NCBI GenBank assembly: GCA_015679605.1
Contig: JAAAVE010000217.1
Span: 1-17,838 of the forward strand
Reading direction: 5' to 3'
Source: Podila epigama
Taxonomy: Eukaryota; Mortierellomycota; Mortierellomycetes; Mortierellales; Mortierellaceae
Length of the DNA: 17,838 nt
This document shows positions 1-8,759 of the stretch, in pieces. Under the pieces are notes generated by a model that worked only from the letters and a program-made list of their open reading frames with translations, was not told the origin of the DNA and did not search any database. A program made the translations under genes and the position numbers. Position 1 is the stretch's first letter, and the number at the start of each line of letters is the position of its first letter.

Positions 1-121
1 GGTCGTCAATGCTCTGACGATAAAGTTCTTCATATTGCTTTAATGACGAGATGTAGGGCTCGGGGCACTGAGCAGGGTCTAGTAATCTGGCGGGGACTGG
101 AAAAATGGGACTATCGGACAT
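1..121 (-). CDS. Acetyl-CoA synthetase, N-terminal fragment (gene runs off the left edge)
   Basis: Reading the minus strand from an ATG at 121-119 gives 40 uninterrupted codons to the window edge. They begin MSDSPIFPVPARLLDP and reach YISSLKQYEELYRQSIDD. The segment 'SLKQYEELYRQSIDD' matches the conserved start of the acetyl-CoA synthetase N-terminal domain (ACAS_N), where the pattern is Y-x-x-L-Y-x-x-S-I-x-D-P before an FW pair. The family makes acetyl-CoA from acetate, CoA and ATP, in fungi in the cytosol or nucleus and needed for growth on acetate or ethanol. The catalytic core lies outside the window, so the call rests on this short segment. An A sits at -3 of the ATG, which supports the start. 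A propionyl-CoA synthetase or other AMP-forming relative cannot be excluded. Confidence 0.7.
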   Translation of the reverse strand, partial: MSDSPIFPVPARLLDPAQCPEPYISSLKQYEELYRQSIDD

Positions 122-880
122 TATTCTTTCTTTCCTATTTGGAGGCGGTGTGTGGGGGGGTAGAGTGTTGGTGTTAGTGAGCAGCAGCTGTCATTTGTGC
201 GTGTAATAATAGCTTTGAGAAATGCCCGACACCTTGACGCCTTGTCACAAGAGAGACAGTTACATTTGTCAAATGCACATTTGTAATAATGAGAGAGACA
301 ATGACTCTTGCCGTTTTTTTCACTACCTGGTGTGTTTTTGAGTGCGTGTTTGTGGTTGCAAGGGTCAGAGATGGTTGAAGGAAAGAAAAGATGAAAAGAT
401 AAAAAGATTGCAAAAAAAAAAAAAAAGACGCATGAAGGAGGGTGTCTCGTGTTCACTTGTAAGCATGAAAGCGTTGTTCGATTCATGGTGAACAACACAC
501 ACCCACACCTTTTCATGTTAGCCGTCGTCGTACAAACAAAGGCCATCCCATCCATCGACAATCTGCAATCTTTGACTGTGTGCGCTTTGTCCTCGTTTGT
601 CAATAATGTCCATGCCCTTGTCCTATCCGTCGCCTTTTTTTTCTGCAAACAAAAGTTGGTTATTTTTTTTTCCTCTAGGCAGGCAGACAACCATCCTAAT
701 CGCGTCTTGCTTGCTTCTACATGTGGCGTAGCTGTGTGTTCGTTGTCTCCTGTGTTTTTTTTTTCTTGAGTGATGCATTCGCTGTGACTCCGTCATCTTG
801 AACTACGCCCAATAGGTCTGTATGTTTTCTTGGTTGGGTGTCTACTGTACCCCACTGCCACTTAACTGAGGGCGAATGCT

Positions 881-906
881 TGTGTGTGTGTGTGTGTGTG
901 TGTGTG
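881..906. repeat. (TG)13 microsatellite
   Basis: Thirteen uninterrupted TG dinucleotides in the divergent intergenic region. Probably length-polymorphic between isolates. Confidence 0.95.
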
Positions 907-1097
907 AACATGGGCGCGTGCCAAAAGTAACGTACTGCACTGCACTTGTACACAAGCACACAAGCACACAAAAAGCACTGCCCTGAAGACAAAAAAAGAC
1001 AAAAAAGACAAAAAAAGGAAAGACCTGAATGGGCGATCTCTCTAAAAATAGTCACATCGACCACGCCCTCAGCCACCCCGTCGGATAATCCTTTTTT

Positions 1098-1107
1098 TAT
1101 TTAAATA
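1098..1107 (+). promoter_or_regulatory. AT-rich TATA-like element (TATTTAAATA)
   Basis: The sequence TATTTAAATA follows a T-run and is the only TATA-like element between 1000 and 1560. It lies about 455 nt before the ATG at 1561, much further than the TATA boxes of the other genes here (about 135 nt). Either the leader is long and perhaps spliced, or this is not the core promoter. Confidence 0.3.
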
Positions 1108-1309
1108 GCGTGCCTTAATTGCCTTAATTCTATTACACCCACCCATTCCATCCACTCATCATCTTCATCATCTCATACCCATCCATACCTCAGTAACATC
1201 ACCTTTTCATCATCTTCTTCTTCTTCTACTACTACTACACATACCTTTGCCTCTACTGTCTAAGCCTAGCATACCTCTTGTCAACCACATCGACTAGCAT
1301 CTCTCTTTT

Positions 1310-1365
1310 GTAAGCTCACTCTCCCTCATCTACAATACTCTCCTTACTGTCTTGTTTGGCTTCAG
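1310..1365 (+). other. Candidate 5'UTR intron of the secreted-protein gene
   Basis: A GTAAGC donor at 1310 and a TTCAG acceptor ending at 1365 bound 56 nt of pyrimidine-rich sequence, with CTTAC at 1343-1347 as a possible branch site. It is shorter than the coding introns in this window. It lies in the presumed leader, so no reading frame tests it. Confidence 0.3.
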
Positions 1366-1426
1366 GGCTACTGCTGACTCGTCTGACGCATCTCACGCGA
1401 CCACCTTTGTTACACGCATACTTATT

Positions 1427-1500
1427 CATTCACTCACACCCACACTCACACTCACATTCACATTCACACTCACATTCACACTCACTCACTCATTCACACT
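1427..1500. repeat. CACTCA/CACATT-type short tandem repeat in the leader
   Basis: About 74 nt of imperfect 6-nt units (CACTCA, CACATT, CATTCA) end about 60 nt before the ATG at 1561. Read as protein it gives a run of His-Ser, which explains an open frame starting at 1356 that should not be treated as a gene. Confidence 0.9.
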
Positions 1501-1560
1501 TTGTTAACCATCCGCTTCGTTCCACCAACTTGTACTTGTACCCTGTTCATCTAGATCACA

Positions 1561-2292
1561 ATGAAATTCTCCACTGCCGCAATCTTCGGCGCCGTCTCGG
1601 CAGCTCTCTTTGCCCCTTCTGTCCTCGCCTGTGAGCGACTCTGCATGAACAACGTTTCAATCGCCTTTTCAGACAAGTACATGGAAGTGTCCAACAACTA
1701 CTTTACCCTCCTTTCGGACGACGTCAAGAATTCTTTGTTTTACGGTGTTCCCGCTGGAACAGTGACCGCCGCCGAGCAGAACAGAGTCATCACAACCATT
1801 ACAACTTCCATTACCCAGGCCCAGAAGGCATGGAACGATTCACTTTTCAAGACCATCTTTGACTCCATCTTCAAAGACGAGCCAAAGTTCAAGGGCGACT
1901 GCAATAATCCTTACCGTGTGAAGCAGCCCCCTCTTGGTATCGAGTGGGTGATGGAGGACTGCCACAAAATGGACTACATCTGCGGCAACCCACCCTCCAT
2001 CTGCCACTTTATGCCCATGATCAAGACCAGGATTGTCCAAAAACTCACTAACCAACTCCAGACCAATGTTGACGGTGACGATGCCAGTGTCTACTTCAAC
2101 TATATCGGACCTGCCCTCCAACAAGTCGTCGAAAACCAACCCAAGCTCAAGCCTTTTGTCCCCACCCTCCACGGAAACCTCAACCAGGTCTTGATCAAGG
2201 TCAAGGGTGAGCTCGATGGATTCGCCAACGAGTCCCAATGGAAGCGCGAGTGGGACCTCGAGATCAAGAAGCTTTTGTTGACCTTCCCATAA
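1561..2292 (+). CDS. Secreted six-cysteine protein, unknown family
   Basis: A single-exon ORF of 243 residues. The N-terminus (K2, a hydrophobic stretch at about 5-20, then 'APSVLA') is a clear signal peptide with likely cleavage after A23, which would leave C24 as the first mature residue. Six cysteines follow, C24, C28, C114, C134, C141 and C148, enough for three disulfides. N-glycosylation sequons occur at N31, N92 and N223. There are no transmembrane segments and no GPI-type hydrophobic tail (the end is LLLTFP). Residues 150-243 look helical and amphipathic. The ATG has A at -3. I do not recognise the family. An extracellular or cell-wall role, or a small effector-like protein, is inference from the signal peptide and cysteines only. 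Confidence 0.88.
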   Translation: MKFSTAAIFGAVSAALFAPSVLACERLCMNNVSIAFSDKYMEVSNNYFTLLSDDVKNSLFYGVPAGTVTAAEQNRVITTITTSITQAQKAWNDSLFKTIFDSIFKDEPKFKGDCNNPYRVKQPPLGIEWVMEDCHKMDYICGNPPSICHFMPMIKTRIVQKLTNQLQTNVDGDDASVYFNYIGPALQQVVENQPKLKPFVPTLHGNLNQVLIKVKGELDGFANESQWKREWDLEIKKLLLTFP

Positions 2293-2652
2293 GTGAAGGA
2301 CTGTTGCAATCGAACATTATATATTTATTATTTTTTTTTTTTCGTTATTTTATATACATTGTACACACACACATTATATACTTTTATTCTCTTGTTGGAG
2401 TGTGGACCCTCCGCTCCATTTCCTCCTTTCTTTCCTTCTTTCTTTCATCCATTCCCCACGTTTCATGCCTTTGATTCCCCTGTTGATAGAGCAGGCCTTT
2501 GTCAATGACACAAACAAAGTGCATCTTTTTCCTTTTCTTTTATTCATATACATTTCCATGGCTTAAAGTTTATTGCTTGACATTTAAATACATCATTGGT
2601 GTGTGTAGAAAGATTATGTATGCTTCACGTAGGAAGGACTTGTGGGGGGAGG

Positions 2653-2658
2653 AATAAA
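2653..2658 (+). terminator. Candidate polyadenylation signal AATAAA
   Basis: An exact AATAAA lies about 360 nt after the stop codon of the secreted-protein gene and upstream of the next promoter. Fungal polyadenylation signals are loose, so the exact motif is suggestive only. Confidence 0.4.
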
Positions 2659-2934
2659 GTCACAATCGAACGATCGATCTCTGTGTCGTTGGTTGTTACA
2701 TGTGTCTGTGCGTCCAGGTACAAGACAGTTCTAATGTGAACAAGTTTCGTTGTAAGGCTTCCTCTTTCACCATGCTTTGTTTCTCATTAGCAATGGGGGA
2801 AGCTGTCGTTTTTTTTTTTTTTTTTTTTCCACATTGTGCCTTTTTTTCCTTTTGTGTACTTTTCCATTTGGTTCACTTATTGCATGACCCTGTTCCCGAC
2901 GCATAAAATATCCACACATGCTCGAAACAACCGC

Positions 2935-2942
2935 TATAAATA
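2935..2942 (+). promoter_or_regulatory. TATA box (TATAAATA) upstream of the ORF at 3074
   Basis: TATAAATA lies 139 nt before the ATG at 3074, followed by a CT/CA-rich leader. Spacing and leader match the TATA box of the CDF gene (134 nt). Confidence 0.65.
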
Positions 2943-2975
2943 CTGTGGCTCAAGGACGGACTACTTAACTTGGTC

Positions 2976-3009
2976 ACCTCACTCCTCACCCCACCTCACT
3001 CCTCACCCC
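2976..3009. repeat. 17-bp direct tandem repeat in a gene leader
   Basis: ACCTCACTCCTCACCCC occurs twice back to back (2976-2992 and 2993-3009), followed by further degenerate CCTCAC units, between the TATA box and the ATG at 3074. Confidence 0.9.
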
Positions 3010-3073
3010 ACCTCACCTACCCTCACTTAACCTAACCTCGTCGTGCTGACCCGCCTTCATCACTCATTACACC

Positions 3074-5611
3074 ATGAAAAAGGCCTTGAAATCCTTTTTT
3101 GGCCTCAAGAAAAAACCATTGCACATCAACTCTGGAGACACACACACTGCTCACGCCAACTCATTTGACCAGAGACACCAATCTAGCTCCCAGCAGCCAA
3201 ACACTACAACAACGACAGCCAGGACGAAATGGAGCCTACTAGAAGGAAAACCTCTCAATGGCTTACCTCACGCCTCCATAGGCCATGCTAGTCACCCCAT
3301 TCAGCAAGCCTTTGATGACATCAGCCCTGACCCCCGGTCTCTGGAGGACATCAAAATCTACGAAGAACGGCTACAAGACCTCGAGTCACGCATAGCTGTC
3401 GTCTCTGAACAGATTGCGCACAACATTCATCTCCAAGGCAATGAGTATCGACCACAGAATGCCATCCAAACAGATGTGAACCATGAACAGATTCAAAGCA
3501 AAAAAGGCAAGGATAAAGCCATCGATCAAGGCAACAACAGCAATAACAAACACAATCATGGCATTGTGGATCATCCAAAGAGTCATTATCGATACCCCCT
3601 GCCTCCAGCAACGCGCCCTACCGCCATTGATATACCTCGACCACACCCAGGTTCATCTAGTCAGGCCATCTCTCCTGAAGATGAAATCATTTTTGGCCCT
3701 ATGGATTATGAGAGTGGTGGTCGTAACAATGCTCAAGAAATAGATAGTACCAGGATTCGATACGGCACCTCTCATCCGCACCCATGCTCAAATCCACATG
3801 TTAACCCTGGAAGTTTGACGACTACTGCTGACCGCGTCGACTCGAGTGGCAGACAAAGAAGCATGTACCAAGTGACGCAAAGAAAGCCTGTCAAAATGAA
3901 CGTCCAGTCATATAAGCCTTCTCAGTCGACACTGACGAAATCGAGCGCAAAGACGACAGAATCGCCGGCGACTACGACAACTTATAAAGTACCCTTTCCA
4001 ACCACTTCTCAAACTGAACCATCGATAGTTGTTGCCTGTCATCAAAGTGGGTCAGACGATATTGAAACGACACTGCCCATGATGCACAGAGACGAGGCAA
4101 CAGGCAAGAGTACTACGACGCCCGGAACCCTAGTATCCAATACATCTTGGCAGCCTCGGCGACATGTTGCCACCACACACACTTCAGTGACCACTGCTGT
4201 GTCCTCGTCCACAACGGATATTGTTGGCACCTCGTCACTATCCCAACCCCAAAGACAGCCAGTACTCCCATCGATTCCATCCCCTAGATCGAGACTATCA
4301 ATGTTCATTGAAGGCAAGCAGAAGGAGAGGCGTCGGAAATCACTCGCACTCCCGTGGACAACTGTGGATGACCACACTCTGAATGCCACATCAAACACAA
4401 GAGTGGCGATAAGCCCAAGGCAAGGTACACTTTCAGCGCTCCACTTGGAAAGACCTGATGCCTCGGATGTGGCATCCAATCCACATTCTTCGTTCCTAGC
4501 CTCAACCACAGACATAAGGCCCGCGCGTACACAAACACCAAGTGAAACTAGGCCTCCGAGTTCTACTTTTAGATGCTACCTTGAAGACAAGGGTGATGTC
4601 CACAGCCACTTGTCGGCCCATGCTAGCCACCCTCGACAATTGTCTGTCCAGCAGGCTCGTCCCAACGAGACAAACAAAAAGAACGTGCACGGCATGCGCA
4701 CTAATGCTCAAGAACCCACGACCGATGACCGTCGTTGTACACAGGAAGATCAAACGGGACGGTGGGCTCTTCACCCATATCGATATGAGCATGGAGAACA
4801 ACACGATTCTTTCTCGGCCAGGGAATTGCACCAGCCTGACCTTGGTCGTTCACATTCTCCCTCTTGTAGCTCTTCTTCCTCTACTTTGTCTTCTTTTTCT
4901 TCCTCCTGTTCTTCCACAGCATTGCCGCTTCCCACAACGCGTGGTAATGCAGACCTGTCCACTCCCACTCCACAAGAATCTGTCGAGTTTGTTGTTACAG
5001 CTTCTTCTCAGCATCCGCAGAGACTTTGTTCCCCGACCCTTCAGGATACAACAGCCCCTTCGAACGATTATAGGCTGTCAACTTCACCTACGTTCTCTAT
5101 CGTGTCTTCAGATCGAGAGACAAAACGGACTTCGAACGCGAGTTGTAGAGGAACTGCACGGCGTATCATATACAATGCAAGAATGGAGCAGGGCGCAACA
5201 AGGAGTCACGAGCACGGGTACGGATATGGACATGGACATGGACATGGACAAGGGTCACATGTTGAAGTCATGGCGTACTATCAAGACTTGAACGGTCGAC
5301 TGTCACCAACGTCTCCAAGATCATCTTTGGTGTTTTCAACTTCCCCCTCACGATATCTGCCACCACCACCATCATCGCCACAACCGTCGTCGTCACAATC
5401 AAAGCCTCCAGGGATGTTGACACTAGGGTTCGAATCTGATGATGACGATGATGCTGCAGGTGTCGAGAACCCTGAAACGCTTGTTATTCGACCAGGGTCT
5501 AAAAATGGTTCATCGGCACAGATCTCGATCCAGAAGAAGAAGAAGGCGTTCAAGGGCAAGGGCAAGGGTAGATACCACGAAACGACAGAAGAGGCATCTG
5601 GTAAAGAATAG
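3074..5611 (+). CDS. Large disordered Ser/Thr/Gln-rich protein (probably exon 1 of a longer gene)
   Basis: An open frame of 845 codons from an ATG in a good context (CACC-ATG), with a TATA box 139 nt upstream. The start MKKALKSFFGLKKKP is basic and amphipathic. Residues about 90-118 form a short coiled coil (EDIKIYEERLQDLESRIAVV). The rest is low-complexity Ser/Thr/Pro/His-rich sequence, with a Ser tract near residues 594-616, a Gly-His repeat near 712-730 and an acidic Asp run and a Lys-rich stretch near the end. No catalytic domain is recognised. The TAG at 5609 lies 9 nt after a GTAAAG donor (5601), so the 845-codon product is probably an intron-retention form. The coding sequence likely continues in the ORF ending at 7376, with exon 1 then ending at 5600. 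The function is unknown; scaffold or signalling roles would be guesses. Confidence 0.8.
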   Translation: MKKALKSFFGLKKKPLHINSGDTHTAHANSFDQRHQSSSQQPNTTTTTARTKWSLLEGKPLNGLPHASIGHASHPIQQAFDDISPDPRSLEDIKIYEERLQDLESRIAVVSEQIAHNIHLQGNEYRPQNAIQTDVNHEQIQSKKGKDKAIDQGNNSNNKHNHGIVDHPKSHYRYPLPPATRPTAIDIPRPHPGSSSQAISPEDEIIFGPMDYESGGRNNAQEIDSTRIRYGTSHPHPCSNPHVNPGSLTTTADRVDSSGRQRSMYQVTQRKPVKMNVQSYKPSQSTLTKSSAKTTESPATTTTYKVPFPTTSQTEPSIVVACHQSGSDDIETTLPMMHRDEATGKSTTTPGTLVSNTSWQPRRHVATTHTSVTTAVSSSTTDIVGTSSLSQPQRQPVLPSIPSPRSRLSMFIEGKQKERRRKSLALPWTTVDDHTLNATSNTRVAISPRQGTLSALHLERPDASDVASNPHSSFLASTTDIRPARTQTPSETRPPSSTFRCYLEDKGDVHSHLSAHASHPRQLSVQQARPNETNKKNVHGMRTNAQEPTTDDRRCTQEDQTGRWALHPYRYEHGEQHDSFSARELHQPDLGRSHSPSCSSSSSTLSSFSSSCSSTALPLPTTRGNADLSTPTPQESVEFVVTASSQHPQRLCSPTLQDTTAPSNDYRLSTSPTFSIVSSDRETKRTSNASCRGTARRIIYNARMEQGATRSHEHGYGYGHGHGHGQGSHVEVMAYYQDLNGRLSPTSPRSSLVFSTSPSRYLPPPPSSPQPSSSQSKPPGMLTLGFESDDDDDAAGVENPETLVIRPGSKNGSSAQISIQKKKKAFKGKGKGRYHETTEEASGKE

Positions 5612-5811
5612 AAACCTCCTCCTCCCCATTTTTTTTCTAATATACGTTCGTTTTTTTTTTTCTTGACTTTTTTTTTTGGGTTCCTTTTGAACAATCTCCA
5701 AATGGTGTATTGACAATCGTGTTCATTGTAGGCAAAGAGAAAAAAAGAAAGACTCGACTGTGTTCTCTTATAACAATACAAATTTGAACGACAAAAAAAA
5801 AATCCATTTAG
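5601..5811 (+). other. Candidate intron joining the ORF at 3074 to the ORF ending at 7376
   Basis: Donor GTAAAG at 5601 (the same hexamer is used at 15001 in the YL1 gene) splits a Gly codon after its first base. Acceptor CATTTAG ending at 5811 restores the downstream frame, changing the codon to GAC and giving the junction E-A-S-D-A-F-S-H-D. The interval has long T-runs and stops in the upstream frame, and lacks the TATA box and CT-rich leader typical of gene starts here. An acceptor ending at 5739 also keeps frame. The better-looking TTGAC...TTGTAG site ending at 5731 does not, and leads quickly to a stop. The 3' boundary is therefore uncertain. Confidence 0.5.
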
Positions 5812-7376
5812 ACGCGTTCTCGCATGATACCCTCCATCCAAAAAAACGCAAGCGGTTTACGTTTCCGACAATCAAAAGTTCTGTTGGAGCCCATGCACCT
5901 TCTTCTACTTGGGTCGATCGATTTCGATCAAGGATCGCTGCTTTTCTTTCCCGAAAGAAAATACCTATCCCCATGCAACATGCCACGCGTTCTTCAACCC
6001 TGTTTCATGCTACTTTTGCCAATGATGACCGAGCATGTGAGCGCGATTCTGATTGTGGCAATGATCATGAATACGAAAACGAAGGTGCCTATGATCGGGT
6101 AAACAGCCTTCAAGATGATGACGACCGCGATTATGGTAATGACCTTGATGATATTCACAATTACGGACACAAGTATGCCTACGACAACGAACAAGAGTTT
6201 GAAATCGAAGAGAGTGATAGTGAAGAAGGAGACACGCGTCTGGTCTACACAAAAAATAGTCAAGACAATGAATCATCATGTTATGATACATACTTGGATG
6301 GTATCGCCCATGCTCAGTCGCGCCCACTTTCATGGCATCTACCGTCTCATAGTCAACGTCGGCTCCACTATTACGAGGTGATGCAACCAGAGCGGGCTCG
6401 GTCACTCTACACCGTTCTCCGTCAAATGTCACCATCGCTTTATACAGTAAAGACGAGCGAGCAAAAGAGTGAGAGCGATCAGGAGCGCGACGACGACGAC
6501 GGCGACGACGATGAGCAAGGAGACAGTGAGACGCTAGATCCATGGGCACTCCAAAAATGCCATCGCGATGGCGACAAGGATATGGTGAGTGTGAGGGGCG
6601 ATGAATCGCATGTCTTTGAGCAGACAACAACAGAAACGCTTTTTCGCACAGGCCTCTTGTCGATCGCTACTGCTGTCCCTGAGCAACAAATCACAGTGAC
6701 CCATGTTGAGCACGAGCCATTGGAGAATGTTGTCTTGGTGCGACCACAGACCCGCACACCTTCTTCGTTACACGAGCCAGTCGATGAAGGAAGCCAAGAG
6801 GATGAACAAGAAGAGCATGAGCATAAACAGGAACAAGAAAAGGAACAATCGCTCAGCAGACCTACTGTACTGATCAATGGGTTGACCTCCGCGGAACTCA
6901 TTCACAGCATCCGATTCGAGTCGGACCGAGAGGGCTCTCCCGGCTACTACGGTCCCGCTGAATTCAAACGAGATGAAGAGCTACGGCGTCAGAGGGAGGC
7001 CAAAGAGCAATACAAGCAGCAACAGAAGCAACAGCAACAGCAACAACAGAAACAGCAAGAGCAACAATTACTACAGCTGCAGCCTAAAAGGATATATGGA
7101 GCAAGCATATCCGGCAGCCGCGTGGCTCATGTCAGCACCAGTGATAGTAGAGCTGGTGTAGTTCCCGTCAGTGAAGAGCCGTCTCTTGGAAATGGAGTCG
7201 CAAAACGAGTCAGTGGAGCATTGACAAAAGCGGCTGCGACTGTATGGCATACTGCTACCCAGCTGGCGACAACAAGATTCCCAATCTCCCACACCACCGT
7301 CATTGCCCCTACGCCGGTATCGTCTTCTCCTTCTTCTTCGTCATCGGTCGCCATAGAAGATAACAGGCAATCATGA
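5812..7376 (+). CDS. Acidic, Gln-rich disordered protein segment (probable 3' exon of the gene starting at 3074)
   Basis: The frame is open from 5691 to the TGA at 7374-7376, but its first in-frame ATG is at 5973 in a poor context (C at -3). Protein-like sequence precedes that ATG: a basic KKRKRF motif that could be a nuclear localisation signal, and WVDRFRSRIAAFLSRKK, a basic amphipathic helix. This argues for entry by splicing. Later come acidic stretches (6031-6230), DDDDGDDDEQGD near 6490-6525, a Glu/Gln/His tract near 6795-6850, a conserved-looking block VLINGLTSAELIHSIRFESD near 6870, a poly-Gln tract near 7012-7075 and a Thr/Ser-rich tail. With 3074-5600 the joined product would be 1363 residues. 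No known domain is recognised. If it is a separate gene, the protein from 5973 would be 467 residues. Confidence 0.65.
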
Positions 7377-7570
7377 TGATGAAGAGAATGGCGACCGATG
7401 TGATTCGCAAAAAAAAAAAGTAGTCTTTTCGGTGTTTTTTTTTCTCCCTCTCACTCTTTTTTTTTTGCTCAGATTCGAATTTTGTTTACTTGGCTTTTGA
7501 AATAATGAATGTGATATATTTATTTAGTCCAAGGGACAATGATGGTTCATGATCCAATGTTTAATACGCC

Positions 7571-7599
7571 AATGGTCAATGGTCGGATGGTCAATGGTC
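7571..7599. repeat. Tandem AATGGTC heptamers
   Basis: AATGGTC occurs at 7571-7577, 7578-7584 and 7593-7599, with a one-mismatch copy GATGGTC at 7586-7592. The first copy is part of CCAATGG, a CCAAT box, so the array could be a tandem protein-binding site. Confidence 0.8.
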
Positions 7600-8106
7600 A
7601 AATCAAGATATATTGCTTTTTTTTTTATTCAAAAATTGAGGGCTTTTTTTTTTATGTCCCCCTTCTCATTAATATTAGAAATTGGGAAACAGCATGGAGG
7701 CATTGTCAGAAGAGTACCAGGGCGAACCTCGTGGCCCATTTTATTATTATTGTTGTTTGTTTTTTTTTGTGACAATGTCCCACTGCCAATGGTCATGGTC
7801 ATGACCGTTGTGTGATTCGCAAAGAGTCGACGAGAAGACCATTAGCATGCCATCTGTTTAGCAATGGATGAGGTGAAAGAGGAGAGGGCGGGGGGATTTC
7901 GTTTCCAAATCCACACCCCATCGTTTGCAGCAAGAACTACAGCATTGGCAGGAAGAAAAGAAGGAAGAAAAGGTGAAGAAAGAAAAGAAGATAAAAAACG
8001 TTCAACAAAGATTGGTTTGAAAGCGGATACATCAAGATGAGGATGCTTTTTTTTCTTTCCTCATACAAATGCCTCGTACAATTTGCTCGCAAGCACCCAA
8101 CACATT

Positions 8107-8129
8107 GACCATTGAATATGGCAATGGTC
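8107..8129. promoter_or_regulatory. Inverted repeat GACCATTG-N7-CAATGGTC with adjacent CCAAT boxes
   Basis: GACCATTG (8107-8114) and CAATGGTC (8122-8129) are perfect inverse complements separated by 7 nt. CCAAT follows at 8129-8133 and 8138-8142, and CCAATGG at 8168-8174, all within 95 nt upstream of the TATA box at 8200. CCAAT is the known target of the fungal HAP/CBF (NF-Y) complex. Actual binding is not shown. Confidence 0.5.
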
Positions 8130-8199
8130 CAATCCAACCAATCCTTTTTTTTATTTTTTAACTTTTTCCAATGGTTCCTTCCATCCAAACATCCCATGG

Positions 8200-8207
8200 T
8201 ATAAATA
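8200..8207 (+). promoter_or_regulatory. TATA box (TATAAATA), distal
   Basis: TATAAATA sits directly downstream of a CCAAT cluster and 560 nt before the ATG at 8760. If used, the leader would be about 500 nt or spliced. Confidence 0.45.
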
Positions 8208-8461
8208 TCACTCTGTACATTTTTCTTCTTTTTTGCATCTTTCCCATCTCTCACTGTCACTCCAACAATCCGAACAGCCCCTGTCATTCTCTTTGCGTTC
8301 ACTACAACCATCGCATCGCTCTTTACTTGTTTTCGTCTTCATCATCATCTTCTTCTTCTTCTTGTACTTTCTACTTGACAGCAGCATTCTTTATTCCTCC
8401 TCCATCCGCAAAAAAAAAACTCCCATATTCATTGTGTAGACTGAATGAATGTAATTGAGTT

Positions 8462-8469
8462 TATAAAAG
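8462..8469 (+). promoter_or_regulatory. TATA box (TATAAAAG), proximal
   Basis: TATAAAAG, identical to the TATA box of the CDF gene at 12153, lies 298 nt upstream of the ATG at 8760. It is a second candidate core promoter for the same gene. Confidence 0.5.
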
Positions 8470-8759
8470 CATGTAGCATGGTCGTGTGTGCATAAATCCA
8501 AATAGAATATCATACATTGGAGCAATCTCTTTATATATTTATTTAATATTCAAACCTTTCCCCGTTTTCTTTTTCTTTTCTTTTTTTCTTTTTTCTTTCA
8601 TTCTTTGCTTCGTTCATCCACTCCACCCCACTCCTCACTCTTCTCTACTCCTGTCTTTCTACTACCCTACTCACTCTATCTTACCTGTACCAACAAATTG
8701 TCCTATACCAGACAAAGAACTACTAGAACAAACAAAAAGAGAAATCATTACAAACATCA

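Larger units (their letters stand above)
122..1560. other. Divergent intergenic region between the ACS-like gene and the secreted-protein gene
   Basis: No convincing gene is seen. The stretch contains A/T homopolymers (for example about 411-425), a (TG)13 run at 881-906, AC-rich tracts at 950-975 and a pyrimidine-rich stretch from about 1130 onward that should be leader sequence of the gene at 1561. Open frames on both strands here are low-complexity and have no protein-like conservation pattern. The region should carry the promoters of both flanking genes, which are transcribed away from each other. Confidence 0.6.
2293..3073. other. Intergenic: 3' region of the secreted-protein gene and promoter of the next gene
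   Basis: No gene is supported. 2293-2660 looks like the 3' untranslated region, with T-runs, CT-rich stretches and an AATAAA. 2660-3073 looks like the upstream region of the ORF at 3074, with a long T-run at about 2810-2828, a TATA box at 2935 and a CT-rich leader. Confidence 0.6.
7377..8759. other. Long intergenic region upstream of the 860-residue ORF
   Basis: No gene is supported. 7377-7530 is AT-rich and probably the 3' region of the preceding gene. 7550-8180 holds many CAATGGTC/CCAAT elements. There are two TATA boxes (8200 and 8462), many T-runs, and a pyrimidine-rich leader with CACTC units at about 8615-8690. Small open frames at 8171-8458 and 7937-8311 (minus) are low-complexity and look spurious. 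Confidence 0.6.

Noticed and set aside
470-500. GTTCGATTC, resembling a tRNA T-loop
   Set aside because: The flanking T-stem does not pair and no D-arm or anticodon arm fits. No tRNA here.
121-1076. Minus-strand open frames of 189 and 119 codons in the left intergenic region
   Set aside because: They translate homopolymers and TG/CA repeats (runs of Phe, Lys, Thr-His) and have no domain-like sequence. They fall in the expected promoter region of the ACS-like gene.
1356-1634. Open frame with a His-Ser repeat overlapping the start of the secreted-protein gene
   Set aside because: It is a reading of the CACTCA-type leader repeat and overlaps a strong signal-peptide gene in another frame.
4542-5291. 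A 249-codon open frame in another frame over the ORF at 3074, including a Met-Asp repeat
   Set aside because: It overlaps a longer, better-supported ORF with TATA box and good start context. The Met-Asp run is the frame-shifted reading of the same repeat that gives Gly-His, as expected from low-complexity DNA.
5424-5440. GGGTTCGAATC, resembling a tRNA T-arm
   Set aside because: It lies inside coding sequence and the rest of the cloverleaf is absent.
5760-5972. GTG at 5760 as a start codon for the ORF ending at 7376
   Set aside because: The frame is open further upstream to 5691 and GTG is not a normal nuclear start in fungi. Entry by splicing or the ATG at 5973 is more likely.
7937-8311. 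A 124-codon minus-strand open frame upstream of the 860-residue ORF
   Set aside because: Lys-rich and Leu/Phe-rich ends come from AAAG and TTC runs. It covers the CCAAT cluster and TATA box, and no conserved motif is visible.
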